Assembly (NCBI GenBank): GCA_045565995.1
Contig: JBJLEF010000001.1
Coordinates: 1,116,001 to 1,180,000, forward strand
Reading direction: 5' to 3'
DNA length: 64,000 nucleotides
DNA from: UBA721 sp002705165
GTDB lineage: Bacteria; Planctomycetota; Planctomycetia; Pirellulales; Pirellulaceae
Position numbers and translations under genes: made by a program. Shown here one piece after another: positions 1 through 9,864 of this stretch. The notes beneath the pieces are model-generated. The model worked only from the letters and a program-made list of their open reading frames with translations, did no database searches and was not told the origin of the DNA. Within the stretch, counting starts at the first letter, position 1; every line of letters begins with the position of its first letter.

Positions 1-290
1 AGATTGACTCCGGACAACAGCGTGCGGCACGCAAATTTACTAATTTGTCATTGAAACAAACTTTTCACAAGAGTCAGCAACCTCGATTGGTAGATCTGCA
101 AACAATCTACGATTTGAATAGCCGGTATGCCACCACTATTATTTCGAGCCTTGAAAGCCACTTAATTCAAATACCAGATTCGTGGCAGAGCTATTGGCAG
201 CCCCGAGTCTCTCAGGATATTACGCTGGCAGAGCGTTTAATGCAGCACTGGCAAAGAGTCGAGCGTGGTGAACAGCACTTCTGGAATTAG
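1..290 (+). CDS. C-terminal fragment of an unrecognised protein
   Basis: The frame is open from the left edge (codons from base 3) to a TAG at 288-290, so this is the last ~95 residues of a gene that starts outside the window. A TTG at 45 is in frame, but nothing suggests it is a start. The fragment is rich in Gln, Trp and His, with no membrane segment or recognisable motif, and ends in HFWN. Its stop overlaps the stop of the convergent ABC ATPase gene by two bases. I do not recognise the family. Confidence 0.55.
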   Translation, partial: IDSGQQRAARKFTNLSLKQTFHKSQQPRLVDLQTIYDLNSRYATTIISSLESHLIQIPDSWQSYWQPRVSQDITLAERLMQHWQRVERGEQHFWN

Positions 291-2134
291 GAATTTCGCA
301 GCGTCTTGCGATGTTCGACAAGTCGCCGGATATTGTCCAGATCGTCGCACGGCGTGGCATCGATAAGACGGCGAGTATATTCCTCTCGTGGATTACGATA
401 GATCGCTTCTGAAGGACCGTATTCAACGATCTGCCCATCTTTCATGACTGCCATCATGTCAGCCATAAATTTGACGACGGACAGGTCATGGCTAATGAAG
501 ATATAGGTCAACCCACGGTTTTCCTGAAGGTCGTTCAGTAAGTTGAGTACCTGAGCCTGGACAGAAACGTCCAGTGCTGAAACGGATTCGTCGCAAATAA
601 TGAACTCTGGCTCGACAGCCAGTGCCCGAGCGATACAAATTCGCTGACGTTGGCCACCTGAAAATTCATGAGGATAACGCTTTAAGTGTTCGGGAAGCAT
701 GCCCACTTCCTCTAACAGGTTTGCAGCCCGATCCCCGCGGTCCCGCTTGGAACTACCCAACTTATGAACAGCCATGGCTTCTATCAGCATACTTTCAATC
801 GTTAGTCGTGGATTTAATGATGCATATGGATCCTGAAAGATGATCTGCATTTTTTGCCGGAGTGATTTGACGCTTTGGGAATTTACCTCTTCTCCCTTGT
901 ACTTGATCACTCCAGAGGTTGGTCGAATCAATTGGAGAATGGCGCGTCCAGCGGTTGTTTTCCCACATCCCGACTCACCGACAAGCCCCAGAGTTTGCCC
1001 TTGATAAATATCGAAGCGGATACCATCAACGGCTTTGATATATCCCACCGTGCGTTTAAGTACGCCTTCTTTGATTGGAAAATGGACCTTGAGGTGATCG
1101 ATACTTAAGAGTGGCTGGTCACCTTCAGGAATACAGGTAGCGTCGCGCCCGTAACTGTTAAGGTCATTATTAAAGCCCAATGCTTTAAGTTCGGATTGTT
1201 TATTTAATAACCGGCCTCGACCATGAGTTTCATAATAAATTATCTGTTCCTGATCAACAGTTTTTTCACTAATATCCGCGGTCCCGTCGGCACGAAGTTT
1301 ATAGTCCATGTAATCTGATACGACTGGCAGTCGTTTGAATTTCGACTCCAGTTGTGGACGGCATGCTAATAATCCTTTTGTGTAAGGATGTTCTGGATTT
1401 TCAAAGAGCGAGACAACATCTTTGTGTTCAACAATATTTCCGCGGAACATCACAGCAACGTCATCTGCAATTTCTGCGATAACTCCAAGGTCATGGGTGA
1501 TGAATAATATGGCCATTCCACGCTCATCGCGTAGCTTACGGATTAGATCTAGGATTTGTTTTTGGATGGTAACATCTAGAGCGGTTGTTGGTTCGTCGGC
1601 GATCAGGAGTTTAGGGTTGCACGATAAGGCCATGGCAATCATGACTCTCTGCTTTTGACCGCCGGACATTTCGTGAGGATAACTGAAAATACGGCGTTCA
1701 GGCTCCGGAATTCCGACCTCACGGAATAATTCAATAGTGCGTTCAACCGCCTCTTCCTTGGAGACCTCTTGGTGTAGCATAATTGCTTCCATAACCTGAG
1801 CACCGACCTGATAAACAGGATTGAGCGATGTACCCGGCTCCTGGAAAATCATGCTGATTTCGCTTCCCCGAATATCACACATCTCTTTTTCAGGCAACTT
1901 GACGAGATTCTTGCCCAGAAAAGATATTTCGCTGTCGTGAATCGTTGCACTTAGTGGTAATAACCTCATGATCGAAAGAGATGTAACAGACTTGCCTGAT
2001 CCTGACTCGCCAACCAGTCCAAGTGTATACCCACTTTTAATTTCAAAAGAAACGTCGTTTACGGCCTTAACGACAACATCATCACCATAGAAATGAGTTT
2101 TGAGATTCTTGATTTGAATGAGTGGTAATGACAT
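287..2134 (-). CDS. Peptide ABC importer ATPase, two nucleotide-binding domains fused (YejF/DppD-DppF type)
   Basis: Energises a peptide/nickel-class ABC importer at the inner membrane. At 615 aa it contains two complete ATPase domains. The first has Walker A GESGSGKS at about residues 42-49, signature MSGGQKQRV near 156 and Walker B LLIADEP near 178. The second begins near 342, with GESGCGKTT, signature FSGGQRQRI and Walker B FIICDES. Each domain ends in the peptide-transporter (oligo_HPY-like) extension. The ~75-residue linker between the halves is long and polar. It is the last gene of a four-gene minus-strand operon (binding protein, two permeases, this ATPase). Fusion of both ATPases, together with this gene order, resembles Escherichia coli yejABEF rather than dpp/opp. 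The substrate is not evident from sequence. Confidence 0.93.
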   Translation of the reverse strand: MSLPLIQIKNLKTHFYGDDVVVKAVNDVSFEIKSGYTLGLVGESGSGKSVTSLSIMRLLPLSATIHDSEISFLGKNLVKLPEKEMCDIRGSEISMIFQEPGTSLNPVYQVGAQVMEAIMLHQEVSKEEAVERTIELFREVGIPEPERRIFSYPHEMSGGQKQRVMIAMALSCNPKLLIADEPTTALDVTIQKQILDLIRKLRDERGMAILFITHDLGVIAEIADDVAVMFRGNIVEHKDVVSLFENPEHPYTKGLLACRPQLESKFKRLPVVSDYMDYKLRADGTADISEKTVDQEQIIYYETHGRGRLLNKQSELKALGFNNDLNSYGRDATCIPEGDQPLLSIDHLKVHFPIKEGVLKRTVGYIKAVDGIRFDIYQGQTLGLVGESGCGKTTAGRAILQLIRPTSGVIKYKGEEVNSQSVKSLRQKMQIIFQDPYASLNPRLTIESMLIEAMAVHKLGSSKRDRGDRAANLLEEVGMLPEHLKRYPHEFSGGQRQRICIARALAVEPEFIICDESVSALDVSVQAQVLNLLNDLQENRGLTYIFISHDLSVVKFMADMMAVMKDGQIVEYGPSEAIYRNPREEYTRRLIDATPCDDLDNIRRLVEHRKTLRNS

Positions 2135-2159
2135 GGATATGATATCGTCTAAGAATTTC

Positions 2160-3719
2160 TTAACGTTGTCCTCTTAAGCGTGGATCTGACGCATCACGAA
2201 GCGCTTCGCCAACTAGGTTGTAACAAGTAATCGTTATAAAAATAGCTATGCCTGGTGAAAAGATAATCCATGGTGCGATATTCATAGATTCTCTTCCGGT
2301 GCTCAATATCCCACCCCAAGAAGGTATTGGTATAGTGATTCCGAGCCCCAGAAAAGAAAGCGCGCTTTCTGTTAGAATGGCACCGGCAATTCCAAAAGTT
2401 GCACTTACTAGTACAGGCGCGATTGCATTGGGTAAAACGTGTTTGAAAATGATGCGTTTTGAGGAATACCCTAGAGATCGGCCCGCCATCACAAATTCCT
2501 GATTACCGAGCCTTAAGAATTCACCCCGTATAAGTCGGGCAACACCGGTCCAGCCGGTCAGCCCAATGATGATCATGATTTTAAAGATCCCCGGCCCCAG
2601 AAATGCCACAATGGCAATAATTAGAAAGAAGTGAGGGAAACAGATCACCACCTCAATTAATCTGGAAATGATCATGTCGACTTTGCCTCGAAAGTATCCG
2701 GCAACCGAACCGACGATAATTCCAATGAAGACATAGATTGATACCGCAACGATCCCAACGGCTAAACTGATTTGTCCACCCCAGATCATGCGCGAAGCTA
2801 AATCTCTACCCTGACCGTCGGTGCCTAAAAAGTGAGGCTTGACCCAAATCGTCCCTTGTTGGTCGATTTCATCTTTCCCAAGGGCCATTGGCGAAGTGTT
2901 TTTTGCCCGAAGGTGGGATTCGGCAAATCCATAAGGAATTAAAGGCCATGTACACCAGTCATAGACAATATCGGTATTGTTAGTTATTTCTTTACCTTCA
3001 CGGGCAAAGTTTGCTGCCTTATAGTCAGCATTGTCAACATAGGACGGTACTGCCGTGTACCAAATAATGCCCGCCAAGAGGGGAAGCACACAAAAAAGTA
3101 GCAGTAGGCATCTTTGCCATTGAACGGCACCCCAATTGCCGCTCCACCTGCTCAGAACCCTTCCCCAAAGTGGGATGCAAAGTAATACCAGATTCCAAGT
3201 GATTAAGATGGCAGCAAGTGGACCAATGGAATGAATGATAGGAAAGCTCGTTTGAGTTGTTAGTTCGACCTGGGTGCTGCGGAATTGCCTTCTAAGGTCT
3301 TGACGTAATGGTTCGATGGTTTGAAATTGCTCCATAGAAAGAGGCTGTTGCGTTACCAACTCCTCAATTTGGGCTTTGAAAGGAGCAAATTGCTGGCGGT
3401 ACTTTGCATTCAGTTGACCATCGATTTGAGTTGTCAGTCGCAAGATAAATTCGTCTTCAATGTTGCCAGTGACTAATTGGCCATCAGTAGTGTGGTGATC
3501 TAATTGTCGGATTACCCCGCGCAGATCTAAGAGAGCTCTTTTGTACTCAAAGTAGTTTTTGCCCGAATAAACCAAAGGCCGGTTGTTTGCTATGAACGGT
3601 GCAAAGATGGCACTGGAAACGAGGATGACAATGATGATCAATGCCACGACAGCAGTTTTGTTCTTTTTGAATTGCTGCCAGATAAGAGACCATTGGCTCT
3701 GTGTTTTTCTATCACCCAT
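2160..3719 (-). CDS. Peptide ABC importer permease (YejE/DppC type) with a large insert
   Basis: Inner-membrane permease. The C-terminal half is a classic DppC-type permease: the LGTDGQGRDLASRMIWG segment, five or so membrane helices, and an EAA-type loop around GRSLGYSSKRIIFKHVLPN. The family is usually ~300-340 aa; this one is 519. The extra ~200 residues lie between the first helix (about 24-48) and the LGTD motif. They include a charged periplasmic-type stretch and two further hydrophobic segments (near 170-190 and 205-225). The short NNRPLVYSGKNYF segment after helix 1 resembles the corresponding part of YejE. It starts 3 nt downstream of the yejB-like gene. Confidence 0.9.
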   Translation of the reverse strand: MGDRKTQSQWSLIWQQFKKNKTAVVALIIIVILVSSAIFAPFIANNRPLVYSGKNYFEYKRALLDLRGVIRQLDHHTTDGQLVTGNIEDEFILRLTTQIDGQLNAKYRQQFAPFKAQIEELVTQQPLSMEQFQTIEPLRQDLRRQFRSTQVELTTQTSFPIIHSIGPLAAILITWNLVLLCIPLWGRVLSRWSGNWGAVQWQRCLLLLFCVLPLLAGIIWYTAVPSYVDNADYKAANFAREGKEITNNTDIVYDWCTWPLIPYGFAESHLRAKNTSPMALGKDEIDQQGTIWVKPHFLGTDGQGRDLASRMIWGGQISLAVGIVAVSIYVFIGIIVGSVAGYFRGKVDMIISRLIEVVICFPHFFLIIAIVAFLGPGIFKIMIIIGLTGWTGVARLIRGEFLRLGNQEFVMAGRSLGYSSKRIIFKHVLPNAIAPVLVSATFGIAGAILTESALSFLGLGITIPIPSWGGILSTGRESMNIAPWIIFSPGIAIFITITCYNLVGEALRDASDPRLRGQR

Positions 3720-3722
3720 TAG

Positions 3723-4733
3723 CTACCCCTCATCTGAAAACGTAACTTGAGGGTTTACCAGCACGTAGAGCAGGTCTGATACCAGAATTCCAAACAAGGT
3801 AAGTATCGAGGAAAGAATTAGCGTTGCCATGACTACGTCATACTCACGACGGAATACGGCATCGATCGAAAATTTACCCATTCCGGGAATCTGAAAAATG
3901 GTTTCAATAATGACGCTACCGCCAACAAGAAATGGTAATAAAGAGGCGAATAAGGTGATAATTGGAAAGAGGCTATTCCGCAAAGCGTGGACGAGAATTA
4001 CCCGTGACTTACTAGCTCCTTTGGCGCGCGCCGTTCGAATATAGTCCTGACGAATTACCTCCATCATACCTGCTCGCATCTGTCGGCTTATGTAAGCCAG
4101 TCCGCCGTAGGTCATGCAAATAATTGGAAGAGCAGCATGATGTGCCATGTCGATGAACCATGCGAATCCACTTAGATTTTCCGCATCAGCGCCGTGGAGA
4201 TTCATAGTTGGAAACCATATCCAGCCAGATTTGTCACTAAACCAGTGTCTTAGTACTTCAGCGACGAAAAATGATGGCAGACTGTAGAAAATAAACAATG
4301 TGATTGTAGACGACTTGTCTACTAAGGAGTCTGGATTGGCTGCGCTGAAAATACCTAAAGGGATCGCAATTAAATAGATGAGAGTGAAAACGACTAGATT
4401 CATGCCCATCGTTATTTTAAGAGCATCAATCATATCATCCTTAATAGGTTTTTCTTGTTGAAAGTAGGTCAGATCCAACGTGAAGAGGCGTTTGATGAAG
4501 TACCCAAATTGAATGTGCAGGGCTTCATCAAGATGATATTTCTCTCGAAAACGTTTCTCGGCCTGCTCCGTGCCTTTTTGTGCATCGAGCCCCGCTGTTG
4601 CCTGCCCAGCACCGCCAAACTTTTGAGCGCTGGGATCTCCCGGCGCAAGTTTAACGATGATAAACGAGACAACGATGATTCCAAACAACGTTGGAATCAT
4701 CAGAAGTAAACGTTTTAACAGATAAGCTTTCAT
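3723..4733 (-). CDS. Peptide ABC importer permease (YejB/DppB type)
   Basis: Inner-membrane permease, 336 aa, normal length for the family. The N-terminus (LLLMIPTLFGIIVVSFIIVKLAPGDP) is the standard start of DppB/OppB permeases. The cytoplasmic coupling loop is visible as YIRTARAKGASKSRVILVHALRN, followed by the typical GGSVIIETIFQIPGMGKF segment. It pairs with the downstream YejE-like permease to form the transmembrane pore. The gene lies 44 nt downstream of the binding-protein gene and 3 nt upstream of the next permease, so the four genes are almost certainly co-transcribed. Confidence 0.94.
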   Translation of the reverse strand: MKAYLLKRLLLMIPTLFGIIVVSFIIVKLAPGDPSAQKFGGAGQATAGLDAQKGTEQAEKRFREKYHLDEALHIQFGYFIKRLFTLDLTYFQQEKPIKDDMIDALKITMGMNLVVFTLIYLIAIPLGIFSAANPDSLVDKSSTITLFIFYSLPSFFVAEVLRHWFSDKSGWIWFPTMNLHGADAENLSGFAWFIDMAHHAALPIICMTYGGLAYISRQMRAGMMEVIRQDYIRTARAKGASKSRVILVHALRNSLFPIITLFASLLPFLVGGSVIIETIFQIPGMGKFSIDAVFRREYDVVMATLILSSILTLFGILVSDLLYVLVNPQVTFSDEG

Positions 4734-4777
4734 AGTCCGCCGAAGAAGATGTTTCTTTTACCTTGCAAACAGCTTAA

Positions 4778-7186
4778 CTATTGCAGTTCTTTGGGGATAT
4801 ACCATTCAGTCAGATCAAAACCAGGCCGTAAGCGATACCATTTAACACCTCGGAACTTACTGTTATAAACGGCAACTTCCTGAGCAGCATAAAGGAACAT
4901 ATAAGGCTGTTCGCGATCTAAAATTCGGTGGAACGACCAGTGAATCCGCTTTCGTTTTTCTGGATCGAGTGTAATACGCAATTGATCGATTAGTGCATCA
5001 GCTTGGTCATTCTTAAAGGAAACGTGGTTTGAGCCTCGACTCTCTTTGGAGGCGCCACTGCTATGCCAAATCTGAAATGGGTCAGACTCAAGCGATTGAG
5101 CCCATCCTAAGCGTACGATATCTGGTTCTTTAGCTTTGACTTTATCAATGAAGGATGCCCATTCGAGCTGTGTCGTTTGTAACGTGATCCCAGCCCTCTT
5201 GAAGTTTTCCTGTACCATAGCGACTTGCGCTTCAACGGTTGGATTTCCTGGTGGGAACAGGATTTCCAATTCGAGCGCCTCGCCAGCCTTATCTAAAACC
5301 CCATCGCCGTTTGAATCAAACCAGCCGGCTTCGGCAAGTAACTCTTTTGCTAAGGCGGGATCATGGGCAATCGGCGCAACGGAGTGATCGTAGCCAGGGC
5401 CGAAATAGTATTGCGAACCGGTGACAGGGACAGCCGCGCCATGTAATTTCTCTGCGATGAACTCATCTACGTCAAACAGCATTTTCAAGGCAATTCGTAC
5501 GCGGCGGTCTTCAAGTTTATCGTTGAGCATATTCCAGCCAAAGTAACTGTAGGCCGGTGAGTACCACATAGCCTTGACATGCTTATTTTCTTGAAACCAA
5601 TCCGGCTCAGGATTAAGCTCCAGAAAAAATTGATCGTTATTCATTCGCCACAGGAAATCTACTTCCCCGGCCTTGAATGCAGCCATGGCTGTCGTGGCGT
5701 CCGGAATGAATTTGACAATGATTCTGTCGAGAAAAGCGGGGTCGACAGCGGAATTCCAATAATTGGGATTGCGAACAAATTCAATTCGATCGGAAACGAT
5801 CCATTTGTCAATAATATAGGGTCCTGTGCCAATTGGACTTTGGTTATATCGGTCGTCAGTGTTAAAGAACTTGCCAAAAGCCTGCCCATGGGCGCTAATC
5901 TTGTTTTGGGATTCCTCCTGTTCAGGTGTTAAGTTCTCGAGGGTTAGTTGTTTACCATTTTCGCTTAGATATTGTTCGAAAATATGGAACGGTGGTGTAT
6001 AGGTCCCCAGGCCCATCGTGAATTCAAACGCCAGAAAATACTGCGTTCGGTATCTTAAGCGGATGGTAGACTTGTCGATGGCTTTACATTCAATTACATC
6101 GGCGTAATAAGTCCGAATCGATTCTCCATCGACATATGGATTGTTAATCGCAGCAAAGCCAAATTCCAAATCTTTGGTGGTAAAAGGCGTTCCATCGGAC
6201 CATGCGGCATTTTCGTTCAAGTTGTAGGTGAAAATAGTTTCACGCTGAATATCGGTCCATTCACCTGGCTGAAGCGTCACGGGCTCTTCTAAGGGATTCC
6301 CCTTGGCTGTTGGTGTCACGGTTAATGAACCGTCGTCATTTAACTTAGTTAGTCCAGCTAATTCGGCTCCTACTCTAACATCATATGAACCTGGTACTAA
6401 ACCACTGACTTCTAACTTGCCATCGGCATCACTCCAGTAATGATACCCCGCAATCGGTGCACCTAGCATGTCATCGCCGGACGCATAGAAGCCGATCCAG
6501 GTATTCCCTAGAATTTCCCCGCGAGCATCATATGTTTGGAAAGATTCGGTTTGTTCATCATCTTCAAACGTGATTGCTAATCCCTCTGTAGGTGCAGCAG
6601 CACCGATGCTGATTCTTCGTTCGTAATTGGCGAGATTAGAAGCAAGTTTGACAGAATCTTCTTTGATCCAATCGGAGGCGATCGATGGTTCGTATTCCAG
6701 AGTTTCAGGATTTTGAGAAGCCAGGCCCAGTTGTATCCATTCACCCAAATAACTCTGAATGGCAGATGTTTCCACGATGGCATTCATCGTCTTGGGCTCG
6801 TTAGAAGCACGTATAGTGATTTGCCCGCCGGTCACCGGCATGGTTTCGGAAGTGGCATATGTATTGAATTCATCGTTGGGCAGTTCACCAATAATCGTGA
6901 TATTTTCTTTTTCTTTTTGTATACGAGGAATCTCAATCCCGTCCAATTCTGTCATGATTGGCACATAGGGTACATCTTCGTAGCCAACCCATTTTCCATC
7001 AGCTTCGATGGCGGCGCTGTCCTCCGTGTTCATATTTTTAACGGTTGGATTATCTGGCATGCCATCAGTGCTATTTGTATTCGTTGAGCTATTATTACCA
7101 GAGGAATCTGTTGATGTGGAGCATCCAATTGCAATGAGGCTCAAAAGCAACAGCGCGATACTGATATATCTCGGAGAATTAGTCAT
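4778..7186 (-). CDS. Peptide-binding lipoprotein of an ABC importer (SBP_bac_5 family) with an inserted domain
   Basis: Captures the substrate for the importer encoded downstream. The N-terminus is a lipoprotein signal with lipobox IAIGC (Cys22), then a Ser/Asn/Thr-rich tether. SBP family-5 features include WSDGTPFTTKDL, SPIGTGPYIIDKW and RRVRIALKMLFDVDEFI. At 802 aa it is much longer than the usual 500-600. About 125 residues (roughly 189-315) interrupt the first lobe exactly where family members run continuously from the SDWxxxED segment into the FTYNLxxxxxWSDGT strand. The insert contains a VSGLVPGSYDVRVG-like stretch typical of prealbumin/carboxypeptidase-regulatory beta-sandwich folds. 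It is the first gene of the operon, with a 191-nt divergent gap to bioF that must hold promoters for both. Confidence 0.9.
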   Translation of the reverse strand: MTNSPRYISIALLLLSLIAIGCSTSTDSSGNNSSTNTNSTDGMPDNPTVKNMNTEDSAAIEADGKWVGYEDVPYVPIMTELDGIEIPRIQKEKENITIIGELPNDEFNTYATSETMPVTGGQITIRASNEPKTMNAIVETSAIQSYLGEWIQLGLASQNPETLEYEPSIASDWIKEDSVKLASNLANYERRISIGAAAPTEGLAITFEDDEQTESFQTYDARGEILGNTWIGFYASGDDMLGAPIAGYHYWSDADGKLEVSGLVPGSYDVRVGAELAGLTKLNDDGSLTVTPTAKGNPLEEPVTLQPGEWTDIQRETIFTYNLNENAAWSDGTPFTTKDLEFGFAAINNPYVDGESIRTYYADVIECKAIDKSTIRLRYRTQYFLAFEFTMGLGTYTPPFHIFEQYLSENGKQLTLENLTPEQEESQNKISAHGQAFGKFFNTDDRYNQSPIGTGPYIIDKWIVSDRIEFVRNPNYWNSAVDPAFLDRIIVKFIPDATTAMAAFKAGEVDFLWRMNNDQFFLELNPEPDWFQENKHVKAMWYSPAYSYFGWNMLNDKLEDRRVRIALKMLFDVDEFIAEKLHGAAVPVTGSQYYFGPGYDHSVAPIAHDPALAKELLAEAGWFDSNGDGVLDKAGEALELEILFPPGNPTVEAQVAMVQENFKRAGITLQTTQLEWASFIDKVKAKEPDIVRLGWAQSLESDPFQIWHSSGASKESRGSNHVSFKNDQADALIDQLRITLDPEKRKRIHWSFHRILDREQPYMFLYAAQEVAVYNSKFRGVKWYRLRPGFDLTEWYIPKELQ

Positions 7187-7377
7187 AGTTGAGGAAACCT
7201 CAAAAAAGTATTCGAAGCGGTGATTCGTTACCGCATGTTATGTCGCAACAGGTATTCTAAAGCATTCCGCTTTGTTCGGTCTAGCCAATCCGCAGGTGAT
7301 TTATCGAAGGTTCGTAAATGTCTACAATCAATTCTAGGAAGTACTGAATCCGTGCTTTCGTTACAGGGAGTTCTATA

Positions 7378-8532
7378 GTGAACGACAAGTTAGATTGGAT
7401 AGACGACGAGCTTTCCGCCCTTACAGATGCGGGGCTCTTACGTGAGTTAAATATTTGCGACCGGACCGCTCATTCGACGGAGCTGAAGCTCCATGGAAAG
7501 ACTTATGTTAACTTTGCGAGTAACGATTATTTAAGCTTGGCCAACGAGATTGCTAATGGTCTTCAAGAGCTACCAAATCCTGAGCCGGCCTGGGGCAGTG
7601 GGGCCAGCCCCCTTGTGACAGGTCGTGGCGAAGCTCACCAGCAACTGGAACGGACCTTAGCAGCATTCAAAGGCTCGGAAGCAGCCCTTTCCTTTTCAAC
7701 CGGATATGCCGCTAATGTCGGAGCGATCACAGCCGTCGCCGGTAAAGGTGATGTCATTCTTAGCGATGCTCGTAACCATGCGAGTATTATTGATGGCTGT
7801 CGACTATCGAAAGCAAAGGTAGAGATTTACCGTCACAATGACGTAGATCACTTGGTTGAACTATGTAAACAAGCAACGGGATATCGCCGGAAACTTATAG
7901 TCACCGATGCACTGTTCAGCATGGATGGCGATATCGCCCCGCTCAGCCTCCTAGCTGAAGTGGCACGTCAGTATGACGCCATGTTGATGGTTGATGAAGC
8001 GCATGCTACCGGAGTTTATGGAGCGACGGGTCGCGGTATGGCTGAGGAGCTTGATTGCGAAGACGGAATTGATATTTCTGTCGGAACGTTAAGCAAGGCG
8101 TTAGGCTCGATGGGCGGCTTTGTTTCCGGACGCCGTAGCCTCATTGATCTTTTGGTGAACAAAGCTCGCACCTATATCTACTCCACTGCGATGCCTGCGG
8201 TAAGTGCTCGAGCTGGCATTCGGGCGATCGAACTTCTTCAGGCAGAACCGCAACGAAGGAAACAACTCTTTAAAAACGTCGATTACATCACGAGTCGGTT
8301 GGGAGCAATCGGCCTGCTACCACAAAAAAAGTTTACTCAGATTGTGCCTGTTATCATGGGAAGACCGGAAGCGACCGTTACCAAATCACTGGCACTATTG
8401 AAGGCGGGCCTGTACATTCCCGCCATTCGACCTCCCACGGTACCAGAAGGTGAGAGCCTGTTACGTATTAGCCTTAGCAGTGCGCATACTATGGATCAGA
8501 TGGAAAGATTGGTCGCGGTGTTGAGCCAGTAG
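7378..8532 (+). CDS. bioF: 8-amino-7-oxononanoate synthase
   Basis: PLP enzyme that condenses pimeloyl thioester with alanine in biotin synthesis. At 384 aa it matches the family length. Visible motifs are FASNDYLSLA, GSGASPLVTGRGEAHQQLE, the DEAHATGVYG cofactor-binding segment and the Schiff-base lysine in GTLSKALGS (Lys240). The GTG start is supported by an AGGGAG Shine-Dalgarno sequence 7 nt upstream. The closely related 2-amino-3-ketobutyrate CoA ligase cannot be fully excluded, but a dethiobiotin synthase gene in the same window (47400-48086) favours BioF. It stands alone between two minus-strand operons, and its stop lies 1 nt from the stop of the convergent export permease gene. Confidence 0.88.
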   Translation: MNDKLDWIDDELSALTDAGLLRELNICDRTAHSTELKLHGKTYVNFASNDYLSLANEIANGLQELPNPEPAWGSGASPLVTGRGEAHQQLERTLAAFKGSEAALSFSTGYAANVGAITAVAGKGDVILSDARNHASIIDGCRLSKAKVEIYRHNDVDHLVELCKQATGYRRKLIVTDALFSMDGDIAPLSLLAEVARQYDAMLMVDEAHATGVYGATGRGMAEELDCEDGIDISVGTLSKALGSMGGFVSGRRSLIDLLVNKARTYIYSTAMPAVSARAGIRAIELLQAEPQRRKQLFKNVDYITSRLGAIGLLPQKKFTQIVPVIMGRPEATVTKSLALLKAGLYIPAIRPPTVPEGESLLRISLSSAHTMDQMERLVAVLSQ

Positions 8533-8533
8533 C

Positions 8534-9859
8534 TTACTCGTGACGTAACGCTTCGATTGGATCCATCTTCGCTGCACGTATAGCAGGGTAAACACCAAAG
8601 ACCGTTCCAACAAAGACAGCCACTCCAAACGAAATGGGAATGGAGGCTTCCACAATTTGTGGCCTTGCTTGCATGATTTCGGGTGGCAGGGCGGCCATCT
8701 CGCCCGGGAACAAATTAGTACATAGCTGTATGCCGCCGAGAATCACAGTGGGGCCAAGGAACCCAAGCACAATCCCTAGTAAGCCTCCCACAATCGATAG
8801 CGTTACGGTTTCCACAAGGAATTGTCTGATGATTGCTGACTGTCTTGCCCCGAGAGCACGACGAACCCCGATCTCGCGAGTTCGTTCCGTTACCGTTGCC
8901 AGCATGATATTCATAATCCCAATACCACCGACAAATAGCGAGACACTGGCAATCAAAGCCATGATCCCCATTAGCACGAGCCGGGTATTTTTTGCCTGCT
9001 CAAGTAATTCCAACGGCACAACAATGCTAATGTCTTGTTCTTCGTCGTGGTGACGCAGTGAATCTTTAATTAACTGATAAGCAGGTATTACGTCATCGAT
9101 ATGAGAGACCTTAAAAGTGGCTTGATGAAGCTCAACTTTTTCTCCACCAAAGGAACCCCCGACGGAGCGAAAAATTTCTCTTCCCATTCGAGTATTAAAA
9201 GTTGTGAAGGGAATGTAGACATCTTTTGTGAAATCCTCTGCCGCTAAAGAACCGCCAATGCCGGCCGAAGTGCCTCGTTGCTTTAACACCCCTATGACTT
9301 CGAATAGATCTGTCCGGTCTTTTAAGCGAATCGATTTCCCAATAGGGTCCTGGTAGGGAAATAGTTTTTTGGCAACATCATGGGCGATAACACAATAGTC
9401 CCGGTGCTTCGCTACATCACTGCCGGAAATGAAACGCCCTCGATCAATTTCCAGATTGGTTGTTTCGTAATACGTTGGCGTAGAACCTACAATTCGACCA
9501 TCAACGTCGACCGCATCATAACTAAAGCCAAAAGCGACCTCTCGAATCGGAACGGCACTGTCAATCTGCGGAACGGTTTCTTTGATTAGTTCGAATTCGG
9601 TCTGCGTGAGCCCATATTCTGCAAGAATACCATCAATTTTTTGGGGCTTAATAGAACGGACAATAATATTCCGTGCTCCAAGCTCCGCAATCCGTTTCTG
9701 GGCTTCTTGGCTGATGCCTTCACCCAGAGCGAGTAAGCAGATGACAGCAGCAACACCGATTAGGATTCCTAACGTGGTCAGAAATGAACGCATTGGATGC
9801 AGTAGCAGACACTTAACACTTAGTTCAATCGTAAGCAGCCAGCCTTTTAGATATGACAT
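8534..9859 (-). CDS. MacB-type ABC export permease (FtsX domain)
   Basis: Inner-membrane component of a tripartite exporter, 441 aa. The N-terminal helix (SFLTTLGILIGVAAVICLLALGEG) and the following large periplasmic domain (~45-300) are typical of MacB_PCD permeases. The C-terminus has three helices with the conserved TVTERTREIGVRRALGARQSAI loop between the first two. Unlike MacB itself the ATPase is not fused; it is the separate gene immediately upstream. It is the last gene of the TolC-adaptor-ATPase-permease operon. Substrates for this class include lipoproteins, peptides and antibiotics; none can be inferred here. Confidence 0.92.
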   Translation of the reverse strand: MSYLKGWLLTIELSVKCLLLHPMRSFLTTLGILIGVAAVICLLALGEGISQEAQKRIAELGARNIIVRSIKPQKIDGILAEYGLTQTEFELIKETVPQIDSAVPIREVAFGFSYDAVDVDGRIVGSTPTYYETTNLEIDRGRFISGSDVAKHRDYCVIAHDVAKKLFPYQDPIGKSIRLKDRTDLFEVIGVLKQRGTSAGIGGSLAAEDFTKDVYIPFTTFNTRMGREIFRSVGGSFGGEKVELHQATFKVSHIDDVIPAYQLIKDSLRHHDEEQDISIVVPLELLEQAKNTRLVLMGIMALIASVSLFVGGIGIMNIMLATVTERTREIGVRRALGARQSAIIRQFLVETVTLSIVGGLLGIVLGFLGPTVILGGIQLCTNLFPGEMAALPPEIMQARPQIVEASIPISFGVAVFVGTVFGVYPAIRAAKMDPIEALRHE

Positions 9860-9864
9860 AAAGG

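Noticed and set aside
8634..9053. 139-codon plus-strand open frame opposite the MacB-type permease gene
   Set aside because: Shadow of the well-supported minus-strand gene; no family resemblance.
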